Assembly: GCA_014529385.2 (NCBI GenBank)
Contig: CM043959.1
Location: 14,011,809-14,075,808 of the forward strand
Direction of reading: 5' to 3'
Length of the DNA stretch: 64,000 nt
Origin: Adiantum capillus-veneris
Taxonomy: Eukaryota; Streptophyta; Polypodiopsida; Polypodiales; Pteridaceae
Made by a program: the position numbers and the translations under genes. The notes beneath the pieces were generated by a model, which ran no database searches, was not told the origin of the DNA, and saw only the letters and a list, made by a program, of their open reading frames with translations. Position 1 is the first letter of the stretch. Each line of letters starts with the position of its first letter. Below, piece after piece: positions 1-14,700 of the stretch.

Positions 1-3000
1 CATTTCTAGTAGAGGATACCAGCTGCGATAAATTTAAAAAATACATAGAATCAAGGGAGATGCGAGCAAAGCACGACACAACACGCATAGATGAGCAAGT
101 GTCAGCAAGGGGATGGGCAGAAGAAAAGGTCAGTGCAGAGGTTGAGGGCAGCCTTGAAACAAGAATGGGGCCTTGAAAGGTATAGGTGTAGGCATATTTG
201 AGATAGATGGATGTGCACAGAAGATAAGGACGTAGAGGTGAGTCCAATTTTATTTTTTTAATTGCATGGGTTGTAGGTGAGAGCGTCTCAACATGGATGC
301 TCGAGTGGTTACAGGATGCTGTTAAAGGCAATGAAAATCCATAGGTTTGAGATCAAATTTCCCTCTCTTCAATTTATAAGGATGAAATAGAAATTCCTAC
401 AATTCCCTTGAAAGGAATCAGGAGGAATCTCTGAGATAAATTGAATATAAATAAAGATGAGCCAATAGTGCGACTAGCCAATCATCAAGTGTCGACCCAC
501 TTCAAACACAACATCCTAATAAGAAACTCCATAAAAGTTAAACTTTTTTGTAAAAAAATAATAATATTGGGCCATATCCATGAAAAAGGTGAAAGTTTTC
601 CAAAGATTCATTAGGCCACATTCTTGAAGGTGTTAGAACAAAATATAGTGCATATAATGCTACTCTTATATTATTGTAATAAAATAACATCAATATAAGT
701 GTAAACAGTTAAAGATGCTTTATCTTGCTATGGTATTAACTAAGGGTTATTGTATGGTATCAAATGAGTGTAAAATAGGGGGATTTATAAGGCAACAATG
801 ATAAATGTAACAAAGGAGAGTCTTGTATGTATGGGGTCAAAAAGACAAATTGTGCACGCAAGTCACGTCTCCCTAGTACTACTAGTGAATCCCCCTCACC
901 ATCACATGGATACCCTCAAGGAAAATAACTTTATTGAGGGACTTGCTCATTTTTTTTTTCACTAAAAAAAACTCTCTTGCCATCTTGTAAGACTCTAAGC
1001 GCAATTATTATCTATCTTGTTAAAGCCAGCCCATTTTCATTGTTTCTTGTCACCATAGCTTTAGCATGCTATCAAAATCCCACACATTAAGTTTGGAAGA
1101 ATTTGGCCACCCAAACAAATTGTGCACGCAAGTCACGTCTCCCTAGTACTACTAGTGAATCCCCCTCACCATCACATGGATACCCTCAAGGAAAATAACT
1201 TTATTGAGGGACTTGATCAATTTTTTTGTCACTCAAAAAAACTGTCTTGCCATCTTGTAAGACTCTAAGCGCAATTATTATCTATCTTGGTAAAGCCAGC
1301 CCATTTTCATTGTTTCTTGTCACCATAGCTTTAGCATGCTATCAAAATCCCACACATTAGGTTTGGAAGAATTTGGCCACCCAAGCATTTCCATCCATAC
1401 TTAGCTAATTTCAAAAGCCTTTCATGCAAAAAATGATCCTAATCTGGTATTTAAGCAACTAATTTTTTCAAAAAGCCAAATCTTACCTATTTTCAATGCC
1501 TATAACCCATGTGCAGAGCCAATATTTTTTCATGCCTCCCTAGATAATAATTGTTCTTATGATCTCAATTGCCAATATTTATTCATAATTGGTTTTGGTT
1601 GGTTGCATTTTGTTTTAACGGCTTTTAATCTTTTGGCCTTTAACTTGAATTTGGAATTTTCTATCTCAAATGGAGCTTGAAAAGATTTTTACTCTGAAAT
1701 GTCCTTGAGTTGCCAAATCCTGTGTGTTGCAAAGCTCACCAACTGTAGCAAAGAAAAAGACCATGAAGCAGAAGCTGTAAGAGCTTCTCCCATACCAAAT
1801 GGAGAAAGAATCTATTCAAGTAGAAAAATAGACATATTAGGAGAAACCCAACAAAAAAGCACCATGTTGTAATCTTCCATGGAAGATTTAAAAGTGCCAA
1901 TAGTAGCAGCGAGTGGTTGAACTTCAATTGCTGCCAAAAGAAATATATGATTAGCTCAAGATCTATAGGTCAGAGAATCAAACCAGAGACTGGGTCTACT
2001 TCCTTTTGTGAGATGCAACCTTGTGGAGTGGATCACTAAAGGGCTTATGATCTCCTCGGCTCTATTCAAAAAGATGGAGCAACATGTATAATTGACCCCA
2101 CCGAGCAAGCAGCTGAAGTAAACATAAACAAAGGGTGAATCAATGTGGTCAAAAGAGAAGAAAAGAACAAGAGTCTTCACCAAAAACAATGTTGCAGTTA
2201 CCTTCATACATACGATCCAAAATCCCATAGAGGATCCTACACGGCTCTTTCACAAACATTTCCATTTTAGGTATACTACACTAAACCATGTTGTAGCATC
2301 TGCATTTACTATAACTCTAAAGATGCAACTTAAACACGTTGAAGAGCACTAAGAAGAACAACAAAATCTCATTTTTAGGAGCCGATATACTCCTCATGTG
2401 AATACCCTACCACTATGTAGGTATAGCAGACAATCTACCACCTACCTCATATCATAATGTAGGGCTAATAGTCAAGGTAAAGAATGAAGAAGAAGAAGAG
2501 AAGGAATTGGAATTTTCAATATATCCAACCACAAGGTCACAAAGAAAGTTGATGCAGCCCTCCGACAACAAAGAAGAAGAAAGAGATGAAGGTCCAATGG
2601 ACGAACTGGATTTTGAAGATCAACCACCTCCTGCAAAGAGTGCTCTAGGAACCTTGGATATTGAGGAAACAAGAGTTGCAAAGGGAAAAAGAAGGTGGGT
2701 AAGCAAAGTTCCAAATACTTTAAGGTGCCGCCACCAATCATAATAGAAGATCCCACCCAAAGAGCTGCAAGATTAGAACACGAAAAGGAAGCCTTTGAAA
2801 GGGAAAGGGACTTACAAGGTGATTTTAAAGATTAGGTATTCTAACCCACAAAATCCCCTTGCAGATATGGAATTTTTCTATGGTCAAGAAGAATGAGAAG
2901 AAATGCAAGAAAGAGAAGCTAACAAAGAGACAACCAGACTTGACATTGAAATGGAAGGCACCTCAATATCTATGTTTATTCCCATGGCTATATTAAAGCC

Positions 3001-3500
3001 GCTTTCCCCAATACAAGAAGATTCTCATGGGAAAAATATGCAAGTGGACACCTCTCAAGAGCTTCCCATTACTAAATCCAAAGTGCTAGAGAGTGGACAA
3101 GTCAAAGAGCACACTAAAGCTCAAGCAAAAGAAGACATAAAAGATATGATACAGCCCCAAAAGAGACTTAAAACGAGACAAAGAAGGAGCAACAAACAGG
3201 CTTTATAAGAAGAACCAAAGGATGACACCAAAGATGAGTAGAAGGTAGAGAAAGCCAATGCTATCACCCTCAGGGTAACCAATATGAAAGAGATAGAAGA
3301 CTACCCTTGATTCGTCCATGATATCATTGAGAAAATAAAGTAGAAATGTATGCATGACAAAACAAGATCCAAGAGTATGAAGGCAATGTCCATCTGCTAG
3401 AAACTTGCATAGAAGTGACATGCTTTTTTGGATGAGTTTAGTACGCTACATGATCGACTAGTCCAATGCAAAAAAACAACATTTACAAGCTACCAACCAC
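1..3500. other. No recognised gene; repeat-derived or intergenic DNA
   Basis: Apart from the 270-bp tandem duplication, I recognise no domain. Short plus-strand open stretches at 2507-2743 and 2903-3208 are rich in Glu, Lys and Gln and could be remnants of a retroelement gag or of a low-complexity protein. They lack a zinc knuckle or another diagnostic motif and are separated by stops, so I do not call a gene. Confidence 0.5.
845..1385. repeat. Two-copy tandem duplication, 270-bp unit
   Basis: The block beginning at the first TGTGCACGCA (851) recurs at 1121, a 270-bp period. The two units are nearly identical and differ by a few substitutions, such as in the T-rich tract near 950 and 1220. 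The second copy runs out at about 1385. The high identity suggests a recent local duplication. No coding content is seen. Confidence 0.9.
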
Positions 3501-3859
3501 CAATAGGTAGAAAAAATAAACGGGGGCTATTTCACATGGAAATAAGTCATATATCACTCACTACACTCTTGTAGTTGCATGCATGATTCTCACGAAGGTA
3601 CTATACAAATATGAGCACTTGAGAAGTAAAATAAGATGAAGGTGTAGCTTACAGTGCTAGAATCAAAGGTTGCTTTAGCAGGTGAGACTTCTATAGTGGG
3701 TATGCCATCCCCAATGATTACACTGCACAAGGCAAACAAAGAGGCTATGGTGAAGATGAGCATTGCAGTATTTGCAATGGTAGTGGTCTTATATGTAGAT
3801 GAAGGGGGAGATGACATGTAGGGTAGCCTGGTGGAGTCTCAAATTGATACGGCTAACCC

Positions 3860-4505
3860 TAGTATGAATGAGTGGTCGAAGCATACCAGCTTATGGGAGT
3901 TTGCAACCAAACCATGGAAACCTTGGGGGGCGGCAGAGAATGCAATTGGTTTTTTAGTTTGTTACAGCAAAGAGAGGAAGATACATTAGAGGGAGTGAAC
4001 ATAACATCTAAGGTAGTGTCCAATGTGTTTGGCTTGCCTTTGGTGAAAGATTCTTCGATGATGAAGGTGACAGACCATGTCATGTGCACGAAGTGTGGAG
4101 CACCAATAGGGTTGAAGAATTTCTACATGGTGCAACATTTGGATTTGCTACATAGAAGGCATATCAAGTGGTATCTCGATCGAGTGTGTTTGATGGCAAA
4201 GAATACATATATGAGAAAAGATGCCTTTCAGCCATTATTTATAGTAGAACAGAACTTGGATTTTTCAGAGGCTATTTGTGTACAATTAGATGGACACATT
4301 TGGGTCGGCTAACTCCTTACTTAGCAGGTTTGTATGTTGTTGTTTCAGGTACCGTTGAGAAAATTCATAAGACTAAAGTGGAGTTTGGTGCTGAAAGAAA
4401 TAGGAGACTTAGCAGGGTAAAAACACCGCCAAGCAAGGTGAAAATCATAGAGGTAGAGGCCACCAAAGACAGAGTCTGTAGCTGCAGGTGCAGAGTTTTC
4501 TAGAA
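3860..4505 (+). pseudogene. Broken ORF of unknown function in the left direct repeat
   Basis: Two overlapping frames (3872-4312 and 4168-4503) together look like one protein that has suffered a frameshift near 4170-4190. The same sequence is present, also broken, at about 21840-22520 in the right repeat copy. The N-terminal part contains a CTKCGAP stretch, a possible half zinc motif. The second frame is Lys/Arg-rich towards its end. I do not recognise the family. An accessory ORF of a long-terminal-repeat element is possible because it sits in a repeat flanking gypsy pol, but this is inference. Confidence 0.45.
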
Positions 4506-5874
4506 AATAATATTGTAATCTTGTTCCACAGCAATCAATGATAAAGAAAAGAGTTTTGCTGTCTTGTCTTGGCTTGCATGCATGTTTCGTTGTTTGAGTG
4601 TTCTTTTGCTTATGTTTCACCATAGTTACCAGAGGATCAGAAGATTTTAGGCAACCGCAGGACAAATATTTCTACAAAAAATATATAACTTAGGAAATTC
4701 TAGAGGTAGAGACATTTTTGGTGAATAAAATAAATAGAAGATAGACAAAAGATACAATATTGTGGAAGTCTCATCAACAAGAATTCATTGGATGTCAAAA
4801 CATAGGTTTCGAGAGCTCTTGCTTTTAGGGTCCCAAGATAAATTGACCTTCTAGTTTATGCCTAGAAGACATTGTGGAAGGGTTCACTAGGAGTTTGCAA
4901 CTCAAAGAACATGCACACTCAAAATGTTTAGGACATGGTTCAAGGACCACCATGCCTTGCTCTAAGCATTTGGATGGTGATAAATGACACAAATTTGCAA
5001 CCTCAAGAGGTAAACTGATTGCAAGCTAGGAGGAGACACATCCTCTAGAATGCATAAATTGTTTACATAGTGCAAAGAGTGTCAAGAGACCTCTCTAAGT
5101 TTAGAGACAACAAGATTTTGGAGTGGAGATAAAAATCAAGAAAGTCAAAGTAGGATTGATTTTGGTAGAACCATGACTATAAAGTTGGTTTGGTAGGTCA
5201 TTATAGTGCTTAGTGAATTGCTTATTTTTATGTGTTAAACTAGTGGGATCAATTGCCAAGGGAATGGCAAATTTTCATGGGTTAATATTTAAGGAAATAA
5301 ACAAATGGGAAAGTGAATACCTTGCAAACACATGTTTTTGATATCTTTACAAGTGTTACACATTGATTTTCAAGCTCACAAGTTGATGCATCACACCCTC
5401 CAAGGTGCACTTGTGAATGTGTAGCCTTAATGGTTTGGAAGTGGTTTGGCATACATACATGTCAAGCTTAACATATTTTTGGGGGAGAGAATTCTTTTAT
5501 GGTTTGTGATCCTAGGCCTATGGTGGGAAATATTTTGTTGTTGGCATCTACAAAGCAAAGTTTAAAAAAAAAAACTAAAACTAGTTGTTAATCACTTTTT
5601 TTAATCCAATGGTAATATTAACATACGTGAGGAGTTTTATTTGATAAGTATATTTTGCAAAGAAGCACTACTATTGAATCTTACCATAGAAGAATATAGT
5701 TATATTTAAAAAAATTTGACTCAAAACTATAAAATAGATGTGTCTCCAATCAACAAAAAAACTCAAAGTGGTGCGATAACTATGCTGTAAAAGCATGTCA
5801 CAAATATATTGTGTTTTGCTCGATTTTTGGTTTTCCTAGTTAGGCTTGCTCCGATTCTCGGATTCCTCACAATT

Positions 5875-5974
<100 letters not shown>

Positions 5975-6289
5975 CACCTTGTCCTATAGCATGGCACAGA
6001 TAGGGCATGGCTGTGAGTGCCTTATCTTGATATTGTCGATGTTTAAATGCATTTATCTGTTGTGATTATAATAATTTATTGAATCCTATGGAGAACACTA
6101 CTGAACACTTGCACATGCTTTGTGTCGAAAGACAATCCTAGGATCATTTAATGTTGATTTGTAATGCATTGGAGTATGGCCTATTTTACATAGGGATGCT
6201 CTGAGATTTACATTTTTTGCATAATGTTCGATCCTTGTATCCAGCTTGGTTTGATCGCTAGTATATTTTCCACATATAACAAATAGTAT

Positions 6290-7300
6290 GATGATCTCAC
6301 TAGAGGCCAATTACGCTCATGCCTCTTGTCTATAAGTTGATGACCAAAATGAATTCCAATCATATTAAGAACTACCTTCATGAAGGCATTCATCAATCTC
6401 AATATGGTTTCATTCCACAATGCTATATTATTGATAATCTGGCAAATGCCATCATTGGCATGTAATATACAAAATATACCAGCAAGATGTATTAGTAATG
6501 TAGATTGACATTGAAAAGGCATTTGATTTTGTGCATTGGGACTATATTGCTAACACATGGGATTTGGGCCTAAAATATCCCAAGTGGTCTTTTTTTTTGT
6601 GCACAAACCTCTACGAGTCTGCTAGATGGATCTCTCATAGCTCCTTGGCTTCTTGGATGCTCCATCCAACAAGGTTTAACAAGGTTGTCCTCTAAGTGCC
6701 TTGCCCTATGCAATTGCTACTCACCCTTTGCTTATGCATTTAAAGTACCTAGGAAGCACTTTATAGGCCCAAGCCTATGCAGATGACTCCTTGTTTATGC
6801 CCCAAAATCACATTAATGATCTACAACAAATTATGCATGTCCTGCATCTATTTGGCCTCATGGAAAGGCTCAAAATCAACTTTCATAAATCTATTGCTTT
6901 GGCCTCTCGACGAGTATGATTGGCACTAGATGTTTTGGCCATGTGAGATTGTTCCTCATCACAGCGTAGTGCGTCCTTTGGCCTACATTGGGCTAGAATA
7001 TCTCAACCACATAGAGATTGGATTAAGTACTCCAACATCTGCATTCCAAGCCATTACTTTGTCATTTGAGGTCTTCTTTACTTGGGTTCAATTTTTGGAT
7101 ATGTGGGCCATCTGGCACCATCATAATGCTAAGATGTTTCAAGGCTCTGATGTTGATCATTTTCCCTACTTCAAAATTTTGCATGGTTTGAAGCGTTTAG
7201 GATTTATTTTGATTTCTAGTGCGTGGAGTGTCATGAACCTCTACTTTTTGTATTTCCTATTCTTGGTGAGTTTTTCCTCAATTTGAGGATTCTCACATGG
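6290..7300 (+). pseudogene. LINE reverse transcriptase fragment, left copy
   Basis: This is decayed non-LTR retrotransposon RT on the plus strand. Recognisable pieces in shifting frames are the block around ATTGAAAAGGCATTTGATTT (about 6509, the Asp-containing palm motif seen as IEKAFDF), the LGFGPKIS-like stretch near 6560-6580, and the Ala-Asp-Asp-Ser box near 6778-6795. The right copy at 25270-27430 is more complete, so about 1.1 kb between the ADD box and the 3' tail has been lost here near 7060. The sequence ends in an A-rich tail followed by (TG)n at about 7325-7347. It is non-functional. Confidence 0.75.
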
Positions 7301-8520
7301 GAATTAAAAAGAAATTTACAACAAAAAAATGTGTGTGTGTGTGTGTACCATGCTGTTTTTCTTTATCACCATTGACAATTAAATGATTTCCAGCTTGCAT
7401 TACTTACCTCTATTGCACATAATATGGTATGCTCGGCTCTTTGTTATGCATAATCCCATCTTCTTGGGTCATCTCTTTATATATTTCAAGGGTAGAACAA
7501 TTTTCTTATGCATCTTGTCTTCATTGAAGTAAACACCAGTACTTTGAGTAATTATTTTGGCTTTTTGATTCAATATCTAGTAGCTCGTCTTACTAGACTC
7601 ACCATAACCAAGAAAAGTACACTTTCTTGACTTTGATTCAAGCTTGTTTTGCATTTCCTTTGGAATGGCATGACATTCACAACCCCAATGTTAAGATGTG
7701 CATACAAAGGTTGCTTTTTATAAACCATATCTCTTTTCAAAAAATAGTCTCTTTAAGCTTCATGTATTGAATAGTGAATAAGGTCAATTAGTATCCTCAA
7801 CTTCTAACCAAAATCCATTAGGGGATTTGGCGTTTGATAGCAAACTACACACTTTTTTTTAAGAACACCATAACAAGTATACAATGATGCATGTCTTACA
7901 TATTCACAATCATCAATTAGGACACATAAAATTCATCAAATTTTACCAGTATACTCTATCAAATCATGATCATACCCAAGAGTTTAGGTACTCTGAGAAA
8001 TACATCCACTCAATACCAAAACTGTGCATTTTGTATAAGAAAACTATCAAGATAGTACTAGAAGCTAATTTCTAGATTTAGATACTCCCCACTTTAATCA
8101 AGTCACTCATTGTTTTAGAAACTTAAAAGCCAAATTCTTTTACAAAAAATACAAAATAAGCAGTCTACAAATTAGCTGCATCCTCCAAATCCATGACTAT
8201 CTACAAGGTTCACAAATTCCTCTCTCTCTTTTAGTGCAAGTATAGATTTTGAATAAGTGTGGTAAATTAAATTGGGCTATGTGAGGGTTAGAAAAAAAAC
8301 TCCCATTCAAATAGAGATGGATTGTAATCTCTAGAGCAATGTCAACTAGAAAGTACCTAAGAGTAGTACACTCGATTGTATACATAGACAACCACATAAC
8401 ATATAGAGGCTAAGTTAGCAATCAAGAGAAAGAAAGATCAAGTACATAGAGAAGTCAGGGGATAATATCTTACCATACCCATTAACTATTTCCATAGAAG
8501 GGAATAGAAAAATGAAGCTA

Positions 8521-10100
8521 GGAATGGATCCGATAATATATCAACATCAGATTAATCTTAAGAAGGATGTTGTCCCAGTGATTCAACAAATGAACACAAT
8601 GAATCCTAATTTTGCAAAGAAAGTTAAGGAGAAATTTGATAAGTTTTTGAATGTTGGATTTACAAAACCAGTGAAAACTGTAGAATGGTTATCACCCATT
8701 GTGGGGTGCCCAAAAAGTTAAAAAAGCTGAGGATACGTGTGGACTATAAAAAATTGATTGCTACCACAATGTCAAACCGATTCCCATTACCCTTTATTGA
8801 TAGCTGTTTGGACGAGGTTGTAGCCAAAGAGATGTATAGCTTTTTAACAAATTTTTTGGGTATAATCAGATTTTGATGGCTAAGGAGGATATTTTGAAAA
8901 CAACATTTATTACAAAATGGGGAGCTCTTGCTTATGAGGTAATGAGCTTTGGACTGAAGAATGGGCCTCAAGAGTATTCAAAGGCAGCAAATAAGACTTT
9001 TGAACTATTCATATCTTACACATTTTATGAGGGTTTTCATGGATGAATTTTGTGTATATGGTAGAAATTCAGATCATTTGGAGCACTTGAGAAATGTTTT
9101 ATCTTCTATTCGATGTTTTGGATTTCTTTGAATCCCTTTAAGTGTGCCATTGCAGTGAGAAGAAGGAAGTCGTTAGGAAATATGATTCTTGCAAAGGGTA
9201 TTTCTATTGATGCTGATAAGATTGAGGCAATTCAAAAGGTACATGTACCAAGGAATTTGAAAGAGTTGCAAAGGTTTAATAAGCAGATCAAGTGGTATAG
9301 TCAAAACTTACGATACATGGCGGATATTATCGCACCATTGTCCAACCTAAAAAAGAAGAATGTGGATTTTGTTTGGGGACCTGCACATGGTAGAGCATTT
9401 AAGGTGCTGAAAAAGACGTTGGTCTTAGCTCGTATATTGTAGCCCCTAAACTGGGAATTGCCTTTTCATACGTTCGTTGACGCATCGAATGTCACATTAG
9501 GGGTTGTCTTAATGCAAGAGGTAAGGCAAGAATGGTTCAAATCACTTTATTATGCAAGTAAGTTACTTTCAACAGCATAGAAGTTACTCAATGACAAAAC
9601 AAGAATCCTTGGGAATGGTTTATGTTGTGTAAAAATTTTGTCATTATCTTTTGAGAAATAGAGTAATTTTTCAGGTGGATCATCAGGCATTGTTGTGTTT
9701 TATTAGGAAACCTCAACTAGTTGGAAGATTGGCAAGGTAAATGCTACTATTGTAGGAGTTTGATTTTCTTATTGTCCATACACTAAGTAGGTTGCATGTT
9801 GTGGTGGATTTTTTAAGCAAGATGAAGCATGGTGAGCCACTTGAAGGCATTTCAAATGAGTTACCTGATGCTCATATATTTAATGCTCATGTTTAGAGTG
9901 AGATTATCCCCACCCAAGTGCATAATGAGGGATGGTATGATCAATTCTTAGCTTTCATAATGGATGTGGTGAAAAAAAGGAGGATTTTTGTTTTAAGCAC
10001 TCGACCATTTTTAGTGAGTGCATGTGCATTGTATAGAAGAGAAATTGATTAGATAATCAAGCGATGTGTGCCTATTAAGGAGCAGAATGTTGTAGAGTAG
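8521..10100 (+). pseudogene. Ty3/gypsy pol: reverse transcriptase and RNase H, decayed
   Basis: The frames show a Ty3/gypsy RT in order: a start region near 8512-8700; the RVDYKKL and FPLPFID motifs (about 8738-8810); the EDILKTTFITKWG region (about 8886-8925); a catalytic box where the usual YVDD is FMDE (about 9034-9050); and LSNLKKK with the VDFVWG thumb region (about 9340-9380). RNase H follows, with a FVDASN motif near 9473. Several frameshifts and stops break it. The N-terminal gag-protease part is absent, because the direct repeat abuts it at 8520. The pol resumes as integrase at 20372 after an insertion. It is inactive. Confidence 0.88.
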
Positions 10101-10104
10101 CTCT

Positions 10105-11797
10105 TTCATCTTCTTCATTTATCAAGGTTGGCTCTCCCACTGTAGCATAGAATCTAGCTCCTCTACCTCTTCCTCTGCCCCGTCCTCTGTTTCTTCCTCC
10201 TCTTTGATTATTTCCTTGGCCTGAGTGAGACTGAGGGATGATCCTAGCAGCAACTCTGGGGTTTTATTCCTCAAGACATCTGTTCCTATAGTGTCCCATT
10301 CGATTGCATCCATAACATCTGATATTTGGAAAAGTCTGTTCTATATTTGTTGCAGTTGTTGTCCTTCATTGATTTCCTTGGTTGAAATTTCGTCTCGCCC
10401 TACCTCTGAAGTTGTTGTACTTATGATAGTTCCTTGCAGGGGGGTTTTCTTTAGCCGCAAGCAGTTAGCTCTGAGAAGGGCATCTTGAATTGATGTGGAC
10501 CTCATAGCTTCTAAGCGAGTACTTAAAGGTTTATTAAGGCCATGGCAGAAGCGAGCAATCTATTTTTTTGTTGTCATCGGTGGTGCATAAAGATACATAT
10601 TTGGTGTAGTATTCTTCCAAAGTAAGCCCTACCTGTTGGAGGGAAAACAATTCATTCATTCTTATAGCTTGATGTGCCGGAGGAAGATATCTTTCTTTTA
10701 CTGCCTGTTTCATTCTCCCAGGATGGACTAATGGAAGGATTATCCCTACGATGTTGTTTCCACCAGGGTTTAGCATATCCAGTGAGTTGAAACATCCCCA
10801 GCATTGCCTAATTTTTTGAGCAGTTCCTACCACCAGAAAATAGTCGTCCATGGCGTCAAGCCATGCTTCGCCATCACGTTCCAAGTTAGGTCCCTCTCCC
10901 TTGAAGGTCGGGAGTTTTAATAGTAGTTTCTTCTCCTGGGTGGGAGTGTAAAGGCTTTTTGCATTGCCCTAAGATTTTAATTAATGTAATTCTTTTAGTG
11001 TTAAAGAATAAATTTTTTTGTCATGCATTTTCCAATCTAGGTATATACTTTCTTACTTAAATGAAAACAAAAATCCAACCATCAACATAATCATTCCATT
11101 GATTTACACAAAACATGACATTTTCATAAAACCATGGTATATACAAGAGTTAATACAATCACTGATTCATACTATGTACAAGATGGTAACACTCCTTTAC
11201 CAAAATCTTCTTAAACTATCTGTGGATCTGACAGGGGATCAAAAAATATAACATCTTTTGGACCTCTAAACTTAGGGCCTACCCTCATGGGTCTGATCCT
11301 ACCTGGGCATATAACACTAGCTACCTGATCAAATACCCACTGATTTTGAGACACTTCTATCCCATCTATAGTAATGGTCTGATCTTGATCTTCAATCCCG
11401 CTGAAAAAGTAATGTTCGATGGTTCGAAGTGTTTCGGCCCATTTGAGTCTCTTCTAGTTTAGTGCCAATCCCTCTATCTGTCCCCCATCAATCAGGAAGA
11501 TTCTTCCAAACTGTGACCAGTTGATTCCTCACGTAGGAGGAGGAGAAAACATTTCATCTAGTAATTGCATGATGCTCTTGCGAAATAGGAATTTATTGGA
11601 TTTGCAAGCAGCCTCAAACATGATATTGAAGATCATAAACTTTCGATAAGCGTGGCGGACATTTTCCTATATTGATAGGGAAACTCTCATTTCAAAATAT
11701 ACTATAATTATAATTGCAAAATTACTTATTAAACCTTCATTTTGTCAACCTTTCCCCCTAGGTTCAGGACCTTATTAACTCATGCTCTGATACCACT
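10105..11797 (-). pseudogene. Gag and leader of long-LTR element, copy A (truncated)
   Basis: Read on the minus strand, the leader follows a primer site at 11779-11795 (TGGTATCAGAGCATGAG, tRNA-Met type). Gag begins near 10930 and runs to about 10105, where it stops abruptly against gypsy integrase sequence. The 10534-10884 frame has the features of a plant Ty3 Retrotrans_gag domain: AWLDAMDDYFL, an ERYLPP motif and LEEYYTKYVSL. Only the first part of gag is present, with no zinc knuckle, protease or pol. The same segment recurs at 15197-17007. Stops and frameshifts make it non-functional. Confidence 0.75.
11779..11795 (-). promoter_or_regulatory. Primer binding site (tRNA-Met type), copy A
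   Basis: On the minus strand this reads TGGTATCAGAGCATGAG, complementary to the 3' end of tRNA-Met. It lies just inside an LTR end that reads TTTTACA. Its position fixes the LTR boundary and the minus orientation of the element. Confidence 0.85.
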
Positions 11798-14700
11798 TGT
11801 AAAATCCCCAACCCGCCGACACCAAAAAGCGGGATGGGATCCTTAACAGGTCTCTATGCCTAATGGAAATCAGAGTCTCTAAACAAGAAAAATCCAAGGA
11901 ATATACCTTTACCATTGACAATGGCTTGGGTTTATAGCCCTAGAAGGAGACCTAGTCCTGTCTCGCAGCAGCAAAAATGGGACAACATATTAAAAGTCTA
12001 AAAACTATTTCAACCCTATAACTTTCATAAATTTGGCTAAGGTATCCTCAACCAACGCTTTTTCCCCCCTAACATATGTGAGGGCACAGCCGCTGGTGGA
12101 CTCCTCTTTTAGTGGAGAAGTTTTCTAGACGTTTTTAGTGCGTGGGAATGGATAGTTACCTGACTAATAAGGTCCACCCGTCCATGATTAACAACCTTAG
12201 TTAATCCCCACTTACCACCCCGCACTCACACATGATACTTTGTAATTTAATTACTACCATGTTCTTATCACAATTAAAATAATGATTCATTTTATCCTTC
12301 ATAATAGAATTTCATTAACACAATCCTTCAAAGCAGTATTGAAAACATTCTTTTAGCAACAAACATCTTTAGACTTAAGACAAGGTATTGTCAATCTGAA
12401 GTAACTCTCACCAGTACTGGCTTGTCTCAAGAACACCTATACAGGGGTGAAAAACAGCACCCATTCCTTATTTATAAAAAACCGGGGTGGAAAAGACATC
12501 ACCCAAAGTTTGGACGCCCATACCCCAAATAGTTGCTCATACAACTGGACGGGTCCTCTAGGATAAAAACGATATCCTAAGTAGAATCCACAAACACAGA
12601 CATGCACGGGACGGGGTAAAGACTCCACGTACACGGAGGTAACCGACTCATCCATGGCTGACTCGCTATCATTACTCATCACTTAGAGTAAAATATTCCA
12701 AGGATCAGAGGTGTCTTGAAACAAGCTGTCTTAAAGATGATCAAACATTCTTTCCTATGTCAACCAATCTTAGCCCAAACAATTCTTTCCTAATTACAAA
12801 CAATGCTCATTGGTTTCTTGGAAGTTACCTTCTATTTCGGTCAATTATTCCTATTCTGATTCTTACTTTTTTTATACTTCCCACTTGGGACCTGTAAGCC
12901 ATCTGTTGGTGCGTTGGTGCCTGAAGACTCTCCTCCGTAGGCCTACTACTAGCCCAGCCTCATGGTCATGGGACGCCCTAGTCATTTTGTGCGTTGTATC
13001 TTCCTCATCGAACTCAGGATTTCCTCGGGTCCTCTTCAGAGCCATAGCGGTAGCCTTATAAAAGGATATTTAATCGATTAGAGAATCAATTGAATAATCT
13101 CTCTTATTTCTTTTACCCAACAATACAGATTTTTGGACTAAGTAAATATCTTCAATAAATATTTGGGTGATAGTATTATTGTGCTTCCGTAATTATCCCA
13201 TAATTATTGGAGCTATTTTACTAATTTCCCTATCTTCAAAAATACCCTAGCTTGGCTTTAGTAATTTATGGATTACTTTTTTTCTTGTGGAATATTTATC
13301 CTAGGTAGATCTTGATGTATTATAACCCTGGTAATTATCTTGCTAACTTATAAATTGATTTACTAATTTCCCTTCTCAATTTACAATCAAAACTAAACAA
13401 TATTAGCTAAGATAATTAGCTAAACTAATTATTTGATCTTAAGATAATTATCCCGACTTCCTAATTCTATTTACCATCTCTCAAAATTACTATGTAATTA
13501 CATAAATCAATTTATTAATTTTCCCTTTTAATTTTATGATTAATATTAGCTAAGATAACTAGCTAAATCAATTATCTGTACATTATCTATTTATCTCCAA
13601 TTCCTAACAATGATTTTTATATTTGGTAAATCGTATATAATTATCTAACATGTTTTTCTAATTTCCCCCTTTAATTTATAGCTAGAATTAGTATAATCTG
13701 ACTTAGATAAATAGCTATTCTATTTTCCTAGCCTCAAGATAATTATCACCACTTATATATCATGAAGTTAACTTTGATAAATAGTACATAATTATCTAAC
13801 ATGTTTTTCTAATTTCCCTCTTTAATTTATAGCTAGAATTAATCTAATCTGACTTAGATAAATAGCTATATTATTTTTTTAGCCACAAGATAATTTTCAC
13901 GGATTCTTTAACATGTAAACTAACTCTTTTTAATAGCACATCATTACCTAACATGTTTTTCTAATTTCCCTCTTTAATTTATAGCTAGAATTAGTCTGAT
14001 CTAACTTAGATAAATGGCCATATTATTTTTCTAACCTCAAGATAATTATCACGAATTTTTTTACATGTAAACTAACTCTGATAAATAGCACATAATTATC
14101 TAACATATTTTTCTAAATTCTCCTTTTCATTTATGGCTAAAAATAATTAATTTCTCATTAATTAAATACTTAGATTAATTATCTATTAATGAGTAATTTA
14201 CCTTGTGTTTTTAATAGTATTTTCTAATTTTGATAATTAACTTAAGAATTTTTTAGCTAATTAAATAGGTTTCCCATAAGTTTTTTGATTAAAAACAGTT
14301 AATTTTTGCCTAATTAATTGCAAAAACTAATCAAAACATTAATAGATGATTTTCTTAGTATCTTGATAGTCTAATACAACTTTGATAATTATCTTATACT
14401 AATCTAAGTTTAGTTAGTATAATTACCTTTAATTTATGACCAAAAAGATTAATTTTATCCCTAATATATCTTAATAATTAATTAGCTTCATATCCCTGAT
14501 CTTAATCCAAGTAAGCAACAAAATATTAAGAATTAAGAGAGTAATTTAGAATGTAATAAATTTAATCTTCTTAATTAATTGAATTAATTAAGAAAATATA
14601 GGTAAATTAGCATAATTTTGCTAATTAAAAAAGGATTAAGTTAATTATCGTGGATAATCAAATAGAGTTTTTGCTCTCTAGTGATTTTTTAGTAGAGTTT